Source: Pezicula radicicola (taxonomy: Eukaryota > Ascomycota > Leotiomycetes > Helotiales > Dermateaceae). From it: 64,000 nt of DNA. Positions 10,110 through 21,986 of the stretch are shown here, one piece after another. Each line of letters begins with the position of its first letter. Position 1 is the first letter of the stretch. The DNA is taken from positions 992,001 through 1,056,000 of the forward strand of contig PDUO01000004.1 of the NCBI GenBank assembly GCA_003008705.1. Reading direction: 5' to 3'. Position numbers and translations under genes: made by a program. The notes beneath the pieces were generated by a model. It saw only the letters and a list, made by a program, of their open reading frames with translations, made no database searches and had not been told where the DNA came from.

Positions 10110-10655
10110 ATGCAACTCAGTATTCTCTTCCTCTCCGTACTTATCAGCAGGTAAGAACTATTATTTTCCCTTCCTAACTATACAGCATTACCTTCACAAA
10201 CACTCCAAATATCATCAACTCCCCTCCTAACTCTGTCTCTTACCAACTCACCCAATACCCTTCTCTCCCACATCCCCAACCAAACCCAACCATCCTTCCA
10301 TCAATCCCACACCGACTAACACCCAACCCCTACACCCCTAGCGTCATAGCAGGTCAAAACTGCAAATGTCAAGACCCATCCGGAACCGGACCACAATACA
10401 ACGCCGGGACACAAACCTGTTGTTCAGATACCACAGTAACCGCAACATGTCACGGACTAGCTTATTATCCTGGTCCTAATCATCAAGTGCGTATTACCAC
10501 ATCGCGTAACTACCACATATTTCTATACTGTTGATATACTGATAAATGGATCTACGAAATAGTGTTCTGCTTCTAAAACTAATTGTTTGAATTCTGGAGG
10601 TTTTGATTCTTGTTGTAGGAGTCTTGGGGGTCCGGGGGCTTATTGTTGGAATTGA
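10110..10655 (+). CDS. Small secreted cysteine-rich protein, three exons (92 aa)
   Basis: Exons are 10110-10150, 10342-10486 and 10563-10655, with introns of 191 nt (GTAAGA donor, CTAAC branch, TAG) and 76 nt (GTGCGT, TAG). The product starts with a clear signal peptide (MQLSILFLSVLISSVIAG). The mature part holds ten cysteines, including three in CKC/CC arrangements near residues 22-40 and a second CC near 80, ending AYCWN. Even cysteine number, small size and lack of a known domain fit fungal small secreted proteins, some of which are effectors or surface or antimicrobial proteins. Function is unknown and I assign none. It sits in AT-rich, gene-poor DNA, a common setting for such genes. It is split into exons too short to be picked up as an ORF. 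Confidence 0.75.
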
Positions 10656-11537
10656 GTGAGGGGTTGTGGAGGGTTGAGAGTGAGATGGTGATAGTGGGGG
10701 TTTTGAGTTACTAGAGGGAGGTTTGGTTTTTTTTTCTTTGCTAGTATTAATGATGTGTGATATGTTGGTCGTTACTATTATGGGGAATGTTTTTTTTTTG
10801 CTTAATGTGCTTGGTTTCCTGGATGTATAGTTCATTAACTAGAGTTTTGCATGCTTATAAATTGTATTACTACTCTGTTGTGTTTCGTTAGTTATGTTCC
10901 TATTAACCCTAAGCTAGTAATTGAAAATAGTTGGCTTATTAACTAAGATTTCTCGAACTACTCTGAATCCCTCAAAGATTGAATGAGAGAACATTTAGTC
11001 TTCTCTTAATGCTTATACTGCTCCTTCACCACTATTATACAAGTACCACTCAGATGAAATCAGTTGGTTGTCATTCTCACTTACTGAATCAAAGCAATTT
11101 ATTGAGACACATACATGTTTGCTACAATTCTTAAGAATCTATAAAAGCTTCATCTTAGAAAGCAGAAGCCAATACTGCAAACCATTTGAAAAGTTAGAGC
11201 ATATATAAAAGATGCTTAAGTTGATCTATAATTGGGCATACTGTAGATAAGCTGTATAAAAATAAAGCTGTCTTGTAGAAATTAGAGTATGCCTTGAAAC
11301 AGAGATACTGCTATGTGACTATATATAAGAGTTGAGAATAATAAACATATAGCAGTGCAGTAACTCAGTTATTTGGGTCACTTGCTTAATCTCAGTTACT
11401 CGCTTAATTTGCGTAACTCAGCTATTTAGGTAATTCATGTCTTTCGAGATACTAACTTGAGTCGAGTCTTTCACTTGATTTAGGTATTTAATTTAAAGCC
11501 TGTAGCTATAATATTGGATCAAACCTTTACAATGATA
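10656..11537. other. AT-rich intergenic region with degenerate repeats
   Basis: The region is AT-rich with no coding signal. At 11361-11435 it contains degenerate copies of an AACTCAGYTATTTRGGT-type motif separated by a CTTAAT-containing spacer. Similar motifs occur near 3.57, 33.1 and 47.2 kb. Confidence 0.4.
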
Positions 11538-13422
11538 TCAAGTTGTATTACTAACAGCTTCCATTCTAGGAAACTGTTGCAGCAAAATATCAACTGCCCT
11601 GGCTGCAATAAGACTCCGATCCTTAACACCGTTGAGGAAATCGATACAAAATCTGATATCATCTAGGTAATCAGCCGTTGCTTCTTCATGGAACCGTACT
11701 TCAACAGCCAAAATTATTGCTGCCGAAAATATCTGAAGCGAGGTTGCCCTGCCTAATGTTAACAGCTAAGACTTGGTAAGTATTTCCAATGAGACAAACT
11801 GACCATGGCCTATGCCGTGATAAAGACTTAGCGCAATCCGCAGCCAATAAAATTATGCTTCGTGCAGACCCTACGCAAATGGCACGAGTTCGTGCAAACG
11901 TTTCTGGGTCTTGGACCCATCTATCTTGGAGCGTTCGATTAATTGCGATCCGATAGTAGAAGAGCACTGCCGAAAGGTTGTTCCTTTGCCATGGTATCCA
12001 AGGTTTGCTTTCTTCCATTACAACATCAATAGGGGCATGATTGCCACGAAGATGGGGTGGCAACTCTTCAATGAGGTTAGCAAGGGCCTCGTCGGTCTTC
12101 AGAACCAATGCTGCAATATCCCTCGTCTTGGAGGAACACAGTTGGAGTGCACAGCAAAATCTGTGATACAATATACACAGTTTTATCATACCGATATGGT
12201 ATTCAACAGGTCTGATCTGCAGATTTGGATTCGGTTTTGACGAAGCTAATTCATCGTCATCAAGTAAAGCCGGGAGTTTAACATGGAAGTCATTTTCCAT
12301 GATACAGAAACATGATTTATGGTCCGGTCCAGGTAGCCATTCGCAAATTATCAAAGTCCACCAAAGGCGGCGACGAAGCTCCCTGGCAGGTAGTGATTCG
12401 TTAGTATGGCATCGATCATCGCCTAAGTCTAAAGATTGAGCTATACGAATAGCAACGGCCCAGAGCGTATTATGCAACTTAATGTCTCCCACGTTGTTGA
12501 ATACGATGCCCAAGATTGCTATTGCCTGAACACTGCGGATGTCGTAATTTCGAAGAAAGTCTCCTTTGTATAGAAAGTACAATGCTGCATCGTACCAATT
12601 GTAAAATAGTTCATTGACATCTAATATATGTATTAGCAAAAATTCAATATAGCACACGGTACTGCACATACCGTGTGACGCACCGGCAGCTTTGACTTCA
12701 CTTTCGTCCATGAAAATCAGTACAGCCTAGGATCACACACTATTAGTTAGGTTCCAGCTACTATTTAAGGTGACCAACACTCATAAAGCTAAAGTAAATC
12801 GCCAACCACAAAGAGTCTTGTTGAGGGTCTGTGACAACTGTCGTGTTTTTAAGAAAAGTCCGGCACTCTGTTTCGAATTTAGGGTGATCCAAAGCGTAGT
12901 GGATCCAAGAGGTCCAAGTCTTGCCGTATGATAAAAGGTTGATAACTAAAGTATCTGATGGCCAGTAAATATGTTCAAGATCTGAGACTGTGGACGGCCG
13001 GCCAGTGACATTGACGGCTGCAAAAAGGTCTCTTTCGAAGCTCTCGGAGATATTGAGGATTTCCCCACGAGCACAGTCACTCGTTAGCGATGTATCAACT
13101 GTTTTGCCTGCAAGTTCCGCTTTCAACCGATGATTTTCTTCAAGCAAAGCTTGGTAGCTCGGTCCTGAGGGTTCGGTATATGTTCTGAGTTTGTGTCAAT
13201 AGTTTATAGCATTGGTATGAATAGTGTAGCTTTGCTATTTGCAACCTCGACTCACGCAGACACCAACTTTCCCTTCACACGGACAGTTTCGCGCTCGCAA
13301 GAGACTTCAAGACCACGAGATAGACATTCTTGACATGGGATTTTCTTGTCACATCGGACTCGACGCTTTGCACAACGAGTGCACGAACGAGGAGGTCGTT
13401 GGGAGGAACGCACCAGGTCCAT
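11538..13422 (-). CDS. Zn2Cys6 transcription factor with fungal_trans domain, five exons
   Basis: Exons on the minus strand are 13256-13422, 12779-13184, 12672-12726, 11800-12620 and 11538-11732. The N-terminal binuclear cluster is perfect: Cys-x2-Cys-x6-Cys-x5-Cys-x2-Cys-x8-Cys, within SCTRCAKRRVRCDKK. A short leucine-rich linker (ALLEENHRLKAELAG) may dimerise. The middle homology domain carries the typical RRRLWWTLIICEW signature. The 12727-12778 donor is GTTGGT, forced by frame. The last intron is taken as 11733-11799 (GTTTGT donor). A 40-nt alternative with a GTCTTA donor also keeps frame and adds nine residues. The product is about 547 residues. DNA binding at CGG-type sites is a family expectation. 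The target is unknown. It is divergent from the Cys-Pro motif gene across 329 bp. Confidence 0.82.
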
Positions 13423-13751
13423 CTTCGATGCTAGGAATAATTAAAGAAAGGAGGAAAACTTCATGAGGGCTAGGTATCTAAAAGTTGAAGTTCTTGCTAG
13501 GTGGTAGAGAAGAAATCCAGTTCAAATCATCATGAGTTTGGTTTGTCTATACACAAGGTGCCCCGGTAACGAATGGAGGAGTGAAATTATACTCGGCTAC
13601 AGGATCCGCACGTGACCATGAAGCTAAGGGGCCCGCTACTTTAGCGTTGCCATGTCTTCGGTCGGCGCTTTGAAATCTGCTTTATTAGGGAGGGACCGCG
13701 TGCAAAACTTGCGCCCGAATGCATTTCTCATCGCTGCCTCCCCTGAGCATC
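13423..13751. promoter_or_regulatory. Shared divergent promoter (Zn2Cys6 factor / Cys-Pro motif protein)
   Basis: This 329-bp gap separates two start codons pointing outward, so both promoters must lie here. No operator is assigned. Confidence 0.5.
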
Positions 13752-15473
13752 ATGCCATACAATGATCTCAATTACGAGGAGCTCACCAGAACACTAACTG
13801 AGAATTTCAATATCCTCGCTGATGAAGTACAACTCCTCTCCGACAGGAAGACCATCCTAGAGCACAAGCTCCGCTTTGCTCATGAACAAGTAGGTCAGAA
13901 CTTCTTCGAGCCTCCCCGCAGACACCATCCCCGTCTATATGATGAGAAACTTTAGCTCTAGATCTGGAGCTGCTTTGCAGCTACGACCGACAAACACCAT
14001 GTATCCTGACCGACACCATATTCTTTTTGCATTCTTGCCTCTATAGTTCGAGGTTCGATATGCTAACAACGTTCCTCATAGTACCAACATTTAGCAGATA
14101 AATATGCTCCAGCGGACCCTGAGATCTCGAGTACATTGGCGAAATTACAGCTCCCTCCAGATCTTCAAGTTACCACCCCCAACAGTCCTGGCTTTGTTCC
14201 ACTCCCGCGAAGGCAAACGAGCTCCAAGCAGCAGACTGCAGTGGCGATAAGGGACGGACGTCGTGCCTCACAGCAACTGTCGGCTTTAGCAGGGTGGTCG
14301 AACGGATCTACGGCCAGCATAGGAAATAGCATATCTGGAGGCAGCAGTAATATGAGATTATCCGCCCGCCGTCCCTCCTCTCTTTCAACTGTTCTTGAAC
14401 AAGACTTTACTGTCCCAGGCAAGAAGAGTTCTTTGCTTTGCCCGTTTGCAGTCATGCCCAAAACCACGAAAAGACTCGAAGCCTCCCAAGGGGCTTCGAG
14501 CATCGTTGACTCTGACCGACCCCTCACCCCATCAGATGCGAAAGACCCCACTCCACATCAATCGGCCGATCCGATCTGCGCAGCTATGTATGCTGAGACC
14601 ATGACATCTCCTCCCCCATCCGCCTCAGGCTCTGCAGCGAAATGCCCTATCAGATATCTTGACCAGCACACGCCGGAAGAAGTCGCTCGATATTTTGAGA
14701 CCCATAAGCATGAAATCCCCCGAAGTCACGAAGTGTGCGTCAAACGTTATCAGAGAAATGAAGATGATATCAGGAAGTTGGACGCGAAATATGGAAACCT
14801 CGTTAGCATGATCCAAGGCTTGGGCCAAAAGCATCAGCCAATGTTACCCACCAGTGAGGAAGAAAATATGATGCGAGAAGAGCGGGACTCAAACGAAAGA
14901 GTAGAGAACTGGGCGAATGCTGTGAGTGCCGATGGTGTCGAACATCCTGACACTCCCGAGCCCCCTCCCGCGGAAGAGGACGACGACGATAGAAGCAGTA
15001 GGTTTGATAGACCATTGAAAGAGATACGAGTTGGCGAGTCTCCAAGTCGGCCTTGGGGTATATCGGTACCTATCTTCGATCAAACTGAAGACCACAGACC
15101 CATTTCTCCACCGCCTGCTCCTGTATCAGGTGTTGTTTCTCCCTTAGAGGAATCCCCAGGACCTGGGAAGTGTCCCTTTGGACAAGGGCAGCAGGTCAAG
15201 TTCGAGGAAGAGCCAGTCTCCGTCCAAGAAACTCCGAGGCCAACAGGAAAATGCCCTTTTGGGCACGAGTCAAAGGTCAAGCAAGAAAAGCCTGAACCTG
15301 AGATGAAAGCGCCACCAGTCGTGCAGAGCCAGCCAGCATTCATTCAACCATCTGATGTTGCCAACATGGGCGGCAACAATGTACCACAGATGATTTTTAC
15401 AGGTCCTGTTTTCATTGGGTATCCAATGGAACAAGCTTTGGCTTTCATGCAGCAGTACAAGGGAGGCGGTTAA
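13752..15473 (+). CDS. Conserved-looking fungal protein with four Cys-Pro (heme-regulatory-like) motifs (509 aa)
   Basis: Exons are 13752-13889 and 14082-15473, with a 192-nt intron (GTAGGT donor, TAG acceptor, CTAAC-containing branch region). Residues 1-60 form a likely coiled coil (LTENFNILADEVQLLSDRK). A Ser-rich linker follows, then an ordered block at about residues 230-290 (KCPIRYLDQHTPEEVARYFETHKHE). The C-terminal third is Pro/Glu-rich and ends with a hydrophobic patch (PQMIFTGPVFIGYPMEQALAFMQQ). Four Cys-Pro dipeptides occur, at Cys166 (LCPFAV), Cys234 (KCPIRY), Cys410 (KCPFGQ) and Cys437 (KCPFGH). The last closely resembles the KCPVDH motif of yeast Hap1, which binds heme. I do not recognise the family. 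Heme sensing is inference. It is divergently transcribed from a Zn2Cys6 factor. Confidence 0.75.
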
Positions 15474-15743
15474 TGAAAGAGTTACGATGTTATGTTGTGA
15501 AGTTTGTATGGATTAACGATTAGCGATGGAGTCTTACGGCGCCTTTTTTGTTTCTTTGTAGCTTTAGCATTTCCAGTGACCGTAGGTTGGTTTATGAAAT
15601 TATGGCAGGTCACCCAAATTGAATTCAAACGATTTTGATATTTCAGCAAGTTCATGAACATCATAACCCGAGCCTCTATGCACGCAGTCCATGCACCAAA
15701 ACGCCTAGCCAACATGCCCCCGTTTCCTATATACCATGTACAT

Positions 15744-16913
15744 CTAAGGTTTCTTCTGCCCCTGACCTTCAACAGCCGCCTCTTCATCAAGATCTCCTCT
15801 GGCAAACGGGTTATCCTCGTCATCGGTGAAGTCATCTCTGTATCCTAACGTCCCATCATTATCCCAGAGAGAAATGTCATCATCGCCCATCAGTGCAGCA
15901 GCGTCAGTGTCTAGATCGTCATCTTGGTAGCCTCCGTTCCTGGGTGGGCTTGCTGTAGCTCCGCCTCTGGCGGCTGCTTCAAGCTCTTCGATCTCTAACT
16001 CCTTCGCACGAGCAACCGTCCTGGAGTATATTATCCATCCTACAGCTGCTCCAAGCACAGCACCAAAGATTATACTGGCATAATTTATGGCTTTTGTTGA
16101 GCCATCCATCTTTCCACCATCTTCTGCGAGCGATGCAAGTCTGCTACCGATAAAGATATGGATCAGAAGTTTAGGAGAGGTGATAGCCGTGGCGAGCGCG
16201 AAGCTAAGAGGATGGACGGTGTGGAATGTGGACATGGCTGCATTCGAGATTGAATACGGCAAAGGACACAGTCGAATCATACATAGGATCTTGAGTCCGT
16301 CGTGCTTGAGAGTCAAGGCCAGAGCCTCAAAGCGCTTATCCCCCCCAACCAATTTGTGTACATATTTTGACAGGACAGTCCTGGAGGCCAGAAAAGAAGC
16401 AGTGGAGCCGGCCACTGTTGCGGAGGCCACGATAAACCAACCATTAGGGAAGCCATACACAAACCCTGCTATGGTTATGGTAGTAGAGTACCCGATGAGG
16501 GGAGGAAAGGCGCATGTAAAGGTCATCAGCCAGAGGATTACCCATCCGCCAGGTGTGTCGTGCCATTTCTCTGCCAACGGCGCAAGAGCTCCAAAGATCT
16601 TCTCATTGTATACCAGAAACAGGACGAGGAGAACTTGGGTTACAATGAAGATGGTGACAGCGGCGATCTTTTGGAAGAGGGTGAGCTTCTTGAACGTCTC
16701 GACTAGCTTTCTTATAACTTTATTTCCGCTGCGTATTATTTGCTTCTTGTAGGAAACGGCGGCTGTATTGTATGGAGATGCGGAAAGACCCCGTCGGCTC
16801 ACAGTTCTGTTGCGGGACCATGGTGGTCTGCTTTGTAGTTCTGGAGATGGAGAACCCAGAGGAGAGATGGGGAGGGCGAGAGCTTTTGCGGTGCTCTGGT
16901 AGTCTGCAGGCAT
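15744..16913 (-). CDS. TVP38: Tvp38-like Golgi membrane protein, SNARE-associated/DedA (VTT) family (389 aa)
   Basis: This is a single exon from an ATG at 16913. A disordered N-terminal tail of about 75 residues is followed by a membrane helix ([19 protein letters not shown]). The VTT/DedA core follows: [52 protein letters not shown], and [23 protein letters not shown], which carries the family's R-x-x-P-like loop, then a GSRLASLA segment and a last helix ([15 protein letters not shown]). The C-terminal tail is acidic ([16 protein letters not shown]). Yeast Tvp38 resides in late Golgi vesicles. VTT proteins elsewhere act as lipid scramblases or in membrane homeostasis, so that role is plausible here but inferred. 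It is divergent from the CCCH-SMR gene. Confidence 0.9.
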   Translation of the reverse strand: MPADYQSTAKALALPISPLGSPSPELQSRPPWSRNRTVSRRGLSASPYNTAAVSYKKQIIRSGNKVIRKLVETFKKLTLFQKIAAVTIFIVTQVLLVLFLVYNEKIFGALAPLAEKWHDTPGGWVILWLMTFTCAFPPLIGYSTTITIAGFVYGFPNGWFIVASATVAGSTASFLASRTVLSKYVHKLVGGDKRFEALALTLKHDGLKILCMIRLCPLPYSISNAAMSTFHTVHPLSFALATAITSPKLLIHIFIGSRLASLAEDGGKMDGSTKAINYASIIFGAVLGAAVGWIIYSRTVARAKELEIEELEAAARGGATASPPRNGGYQDDDLDTDAAALMGDDDISLWDNDGTLGYRDDFTDDEDNPFARGDLDEEAAVEGQGQKKP

Positions 16914-18003
16914 GGTTTCGGATGCGCGGGGTTTTGTAGGCGGGGCCTGCCGTGGGAATTGGAAGAGGTAGTTGAGAAATTGTAGCTACCTTTCTCGAAT
17001 CATTGAATACTGAGGCTTGTAGATCGATGTGGTCGTCGTTGAAGTATGCCCGTAGGTAGGTTAGTAGGTGAGCGTGTTTGTCTGTGCTGACTGGGTTGAA
17101 ACAATGACAGGAGGCAGTTTCTTCGCTGACGAAGACGGCGGGCTCTGGTGCTTTTTAGCGCGCAAAGGGTAAGTATAAATAGAGATGCTGCAATGTCTAT
17201 AGAGGAAGAAGAGTAAAATGCAGGTACAGGAAAGGAACTGGCTTTTCAAAAGACTGTCTACCGTACAACGAAGGAGGCTTGCTCTAGCTGTACGCTTGAG
17301 AGACGTCATCATCAACCGGACGGCGTGTCCATAGACCCGGATCTCCATCCAAGGGTTTCAATGCATCAGGCTCAAGATGTCTGGAGTCTGTACCCTTTGT
17401 GGAGGTCTGGAGGATGCACAGGAGGAAGCCCTCGTCCAATAATTACAGTATCTGAGATTGACACCAGCATACGGTGCGGAGTACTTGTACTTGTGCATAT
17501 TAGGATATCACTGATCTCATCATTGGAGCTCTCGCGTCACGTTCGACTGCAGTCAGACCGCGCTTTCGATTCTAGAGTAGGCTTTTAGCGGCCCCTTCTC
17601 ATCAGCCAGTCGCCGCTGGACTGTCCAAGTGCCCAGGCGACCACCACCACCATCTGAACCAGGTCTGAGCAGTGAATGGGCCATCTTTTGTCTCTCCCAC
17701 CACAACCTCAACGTCTCCTTGGTTTTGGCTTCATACCCCCAAATACACGTATCTCCAATTTCTTCTAGTACACTCGACCCTTGAAGCCGACAATGTAATA
17801 GGGACTGGGACCTCTTGTTGTTGCCCGCCTTTTGCTATTATTGCCTTACGTTAGAATCTCAGCCGCGCTTTCTCCTGTACGCCTTACACTTTGCACAACG
17901 ATATTTTTATACAGCTCCTGCCTATTTTACTTTCATTCGATTACAAGGTCAATACACGGCCATCATCACACCTAATATCTACCTCCACCAAACAATCGCG
18001 ACA
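16914..18003. other. Divergent promoter region (Tvp38 / CCCH-SMR gene)
   Basis: About 1.1 kb between outward-facing start codons. Only short overlapping ORFs on both strands are present. The plus-strand frame upstream of 18004 stays open but contains no ATG. Confidence 0.45.
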
Positions 18004-20328
18004 ATGGTGTCCGATCACATCTACGAGCTCTGTCTTCCGGTCCTGCAAGATGCGAATCTTGAGGATGAAGACAAGACGGACAAGTTGGAGGACCTTCTCC
18101 GGAAGGAGACCACACTTGTAGGAAGCTCTCTCGAGAATACCATTCTGGACGTTATGTGGAGATATCGCGACGGTTCATCAGGTGCGACATCACCTCCACC
18201 GATGCGACATAACATTGTCCGTCGAGCTTCCCCTGCTCCATGGCCCATTCCTCGAGGGAGCGGTACTCCGATCTCATCTTCTCCTCGTCTGGGTATAAGC
18301 CCTCTTGCTCCGCCAGGTTTTATGCCTCCTTCGTTCAACAGAAATAAGTCATCGACAGCCTCTCCCTTCACTTCACCACGCCCTTCTCCACGTCTCGCTT
18401 TCTCGAGCCCTGCCATACCTCATAGCCCCAGCTTGAATGCCTACGAATTTCCCACCGATACCAGCCCTACACAAGAGACATATGGGGACTATGGAAGTGA
18501 CAATGTGGACTGGTTGGTGAATGATGATGGTACGAGTAATGGGTCGTCTTCTGCTGGGACTCAGAGCGGTCTCAATGCGGCTGCTGCTGAATATATTCAG
18601 CCTCAACAAACAGACATGAGTCCCTACGACATGCTTCGCTCAATCCTTGGTCCATCAAAGTCGGACGAAGAAATTGAGGCTGCCCTTGCCATGCACGGAT
18701 ATGACCTGAGTGCTACTATCATGGCATTCATGGACGGCCAGGCTGCCGATACATCTATGCAGGCCCAAGGTACTGAAGCCAAGAATGCTATACTAATTGG
18801 TAAATCAATGACTGCTGATATTCCCCGTGCTGCAACGCCCAGCGGCCAGCAACGAAGCGGGGTGGTTTGCCGCTTTTGGCTTTCCACGGGACAATGTCTC
18901 CGTGCGGATTGTAGATTCAGCCACGACCTTAGTAATCACATCTGCAAGTAAGTGTAAATTGAGTTTGAGAACTCTATTCCATGCTAACCATCATAGATAC
19001 TGGGTGATGGGCAACTGTCTCGCCGGTGATACATGCATCTTTTCACATGATCCATCACATTTCCTGAATCGTCTCGCCTTGGATGAGAGCAGCACACCTC
19101 CCCTCCAAAATGCACAGCCCAGCTTCCAATTCCAGGACTACAATGCCTTCCCATCTCTGGGCATGCAGGACTTTTCTAATACTTACGCGTCTGCTGATGC
19201 ATTCAATAACTACCAGCAGGCAGGCTTCACACCACCTCCTGGCTTCAAACAAATGCAGGGATTTGGAAGTGATGCCTCAAGTCAGAGATCACGACCTGGT
19301 AGTCGAGCTCAGGGACGAGAGAACGCCCCTGCTGCTCCATCTCTCGACGACACCGAGGCATTCCCATCTTTAGGGGCAGTCGCTGGAAAGGGAGCCAAGA
19401 AGCACCATGGCAAGAGGGGTGGTCATGGACACACCCATAAGGAAAACGTTCCTACCCCCAGCTCACTGGCCGAAGTGGTGAAAATGTCACCATCTCCCGG
19501 GCCCGGCTTAATGCGTCAAGATGTCAAAAAGATGGGACGCAATGGCAGCTCCACCAGTATTCGTAATGGAGAAAATAGTGTTGCTGCCCAAGCAATTCCT
19601 GCACCGCAACATGTCCCATGGCTGGAAACTGGCGACAAGGCCAATAAAGCATACCTTAAGGCTCGTCAAGATGCTATCAAGCATGGCGGCTTGAGGAATA
19701 AGTTCTTGCAGAGGTATACTTCCTCGGTCATCATAATTCAACCAAAGCTGACTTAGTATTTAGTGCCGCGCAAGCATGGAACCGTAATGATGCTCGTGCT
19801 GCCAAAGCGCTCAGTCTTCGAGGTCAAAGTGAGAACGACCTTATGCGAAAAGCTCATCGTGAAGCGGCCCGCGAACTTTACGAGGAGCGCAACAAAAATA
19901 GCACCTCTAACTCTGAACTGTACGTTGACCTTCACGGTCTCCATCCCGAGGAAGCAGTTGAGTATCTTGAGCGCGTCCTCTTGGAGAATGGAAGGGAGAC
20001 AAGACCAGTATATGCAATCACCGGTACTGGTCATCATAGCAAGAACGGCAAGGACAAAGTTGGAAAAGCTATCAGAAACTTCCTCAACGAGTGGAGATAC
20101 GCTTATCGAGAATTCTCTGTTCCTGGAGATAAGAACAACGTAGGAGGGATCCTAGGCATTGACGCCAGATCATGGGACAAGACACTATCTAGAGAGGGAG
20201 TTCCTGCAGCAGAAGCGGAAAAGGAACAAGTTGAAGATATTCTTAGCCAAGGGCATGAGATTGGAGCTGGAAAAATTCGTCTTTTGGTCAGAGACGCTCC
20301 TCAGGGACCAAGTGGAAGAGGCCGGTGA
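18004..20328 (+). CDS. CCCH zinc finger and SMR domain protein, three exons (741 aa)
   Basis: Exons are 18004-18947, 18997-19713 and 19764-20328 (introns 49 and 50 nt). The N-terminus (residues 1-60) is helical, followed by a Pro/Ser-rich linker. A CUE-like segment follows (SPYDMLRSILGPSKSDEEIEAALAMHGYD). Two tandem CCCH fingers come next: C-x8-C-x4-C-x3-H at about 289-306 and C-x7-C-x5-C-x3-H at about 314-332, the second split by intron 1. Near the C-terminus a DUF1771-like helix pair (NDLMRKAHREAARELYEERN) precedes an SMR domain. Its key motifs are DLHGL at 609-613 and TGTGHHS. SMR proteins such as yeast Cue2 and worm NONU-1 cleave mRNA at collided ribosomes in no-go decay, so an RNA quality-control role is likely by domain logic. 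The ATG at 18004 is the first in frame. Confidence 0.87.
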
Positions 20329-20502
20329 CAATTTCCTTCCGAACAACCAAGAATAAATAAACCAGTCAAAATATTCCTATGCGTCTCTTAGTATTCTACC
20401 AAGGTATGTCAAATGATTTCCTCTAATAAATGGAGAGTCTATTTCTGTGGATCACAAAGATGCATTTCGTATTGTTGGCCAACCTTCTACTATTTGCCAC
20501 CT

Positions 20503-21299
20503 CTAGTGCTTCGGAAGAGCTTCACCTGCTGCCCGTCAAAGGAAATCTGCCACAACGTCAAGCTTCGTCAAGAACGGGCTATGCGCCCCGGGAATGCGCT
20601 CGGTCTCCATCAAAGCACCTGCTTCTTGACAATCTTTCACCATACTTTCCTGTGCGGCTACAGGAATGGCGATGTCATTCTCAAGTATCAGAAACACAGA
20701 AGATATTTTCATCCAAGCAGTGCCAGTCGCCTTGTCCGTGAATATGACTAAACTCTGTGGTCTGAGTGATACAACACATTCAGCGGCCTCTTTGGGCTCA
20801 ACATCGTCGTAGAAGTATTTTACGGCATCTTGTGCATATGCAAGATCTCGCTGTTTTGTCTTCGTCAACACTGGCAAGAGGCTATAGATTTTGTTAACAC
20901 CCCACCACTGTGGCATCTCCCCACCAATTAAATCCAGCAATCTCACTCCTTTCGGCAACACAAATAAAGAAATGCATGCCAATTTCACAACACTATTCTT
21001 CTTGCCCTTTCGTTCCCTTTGTTCTCTCCCTAGTCCTTCCAATGCACTGCTTAATGGAATTCCAGCCCAGCTATGAGCCACCACTATAATATCTTGTCCT
21101 TTCTCTAGTATGGAAACCACAGTCTCGAACACAGGTGATATCTGGTTCTAGTGATTCCACGGCGGGTATGCTGCCTAGTCCTGGTAGGGACAGTGCATTT
21201 CAAGTGTAACCAGAAGACTCGAGTAAATTGGTTACCTTTGACCAACAGGTGAGCGAGTGCCAGGCCCCGTGGCAGAGGACGATTACTGGGTGGGTCATT
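20503..21299 (-). pseudogene. Decayed alpha/beta hydrolase (copy 1)
   Basis: The minus strand encodes a recognisable alpha/beta hydrolase in pieces. The start MTHPVIVLCHGAWHS is at 21299. An in-frame TGA at 21200-21202 follows SSGYT, after which the same frame continues with family-like sequence (NALSLPGLGS, VESLEPDI). A frame change near 21140 then leads to FETVVSILEKGQDIIVVAHSW, and the rest runs through YFYDDVEPKEAAECV to the catalytic-His segment GAHSPF. A second TGA at 20536-20538 precedes RAAGEALPKH, which looks like the original C-terminus. So the copy carries two nonsense codons and one frameshift, and no splice sites rescue it. It lies next to a second broken member of the same family. 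Confidence 0.72.
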
Positions 21300-21986
21300 T
21301 TATTGAGGGGATGTGGTAAAGATATTGAACTTGGTGTGTCTGAGTGGTCTTTGACACGATTTGGAGACAAATGGAGTAAGTAACGTGAGATATTGAAATA
21401 GCATAGCACTGTTGGAGTTTTACTTATTGCTGTTTTCAATAGAGGAGACTGCCAGCCTTGAAGTAAGGAAGATATACTGGTATTTTACGTGATGCTTTAA
21501 TCTAGTTCTGACCCTTACGTAGTGGATGACGCACGAAGTGAAAATACTCGTAGCGGTTCGGGTTCGGGTTATCATCATCCTACGATTCCCTATGTATGGG
21601 ATTCTTTGGTATAAGTATTGGGATGTGTATACTACCTTCCAAAGATATACCATGAAAGTCCTGTTTATTCACGGTAGCAGGCTTCTTGGTCGTTGGAAAA
21701 AGGAGTTAGATAATTTAAGCGAGATCCGAGAATTGGTCGGCTGTCGGTTAGGCGACAAGCGTGAATAACTAACTATTCTTTCTACGTTAGGACCTCGATA
21801 GAATCATTTGGAGGTCTTAGGTCGGTTATAAAACTCCTGTTAGATATCAATTACAAGATACTTATTCACGGAATGAAATATCTGTAGGCAGGTACGGTAT
21901 TCTTCCTACCATTTTGTTACAAGTTAATCTTCCTCTCTGTACATGTATTTTTAAGGAAGAAGAAAAGCATGCCCATACCTCTCCGC
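21300..21986. other. Gap between two decayed hydrolases
   Basis: No gene is seen. Short ORFs on both strands have no protein character. Confidence 0.4.

Noticed and set aside
16087..16752. 221-codon plus-strand ORF
   Set aside because: It lies antisense inside the Tvp38 coding sequence, has no domain and reflects codon structure of the real gene.
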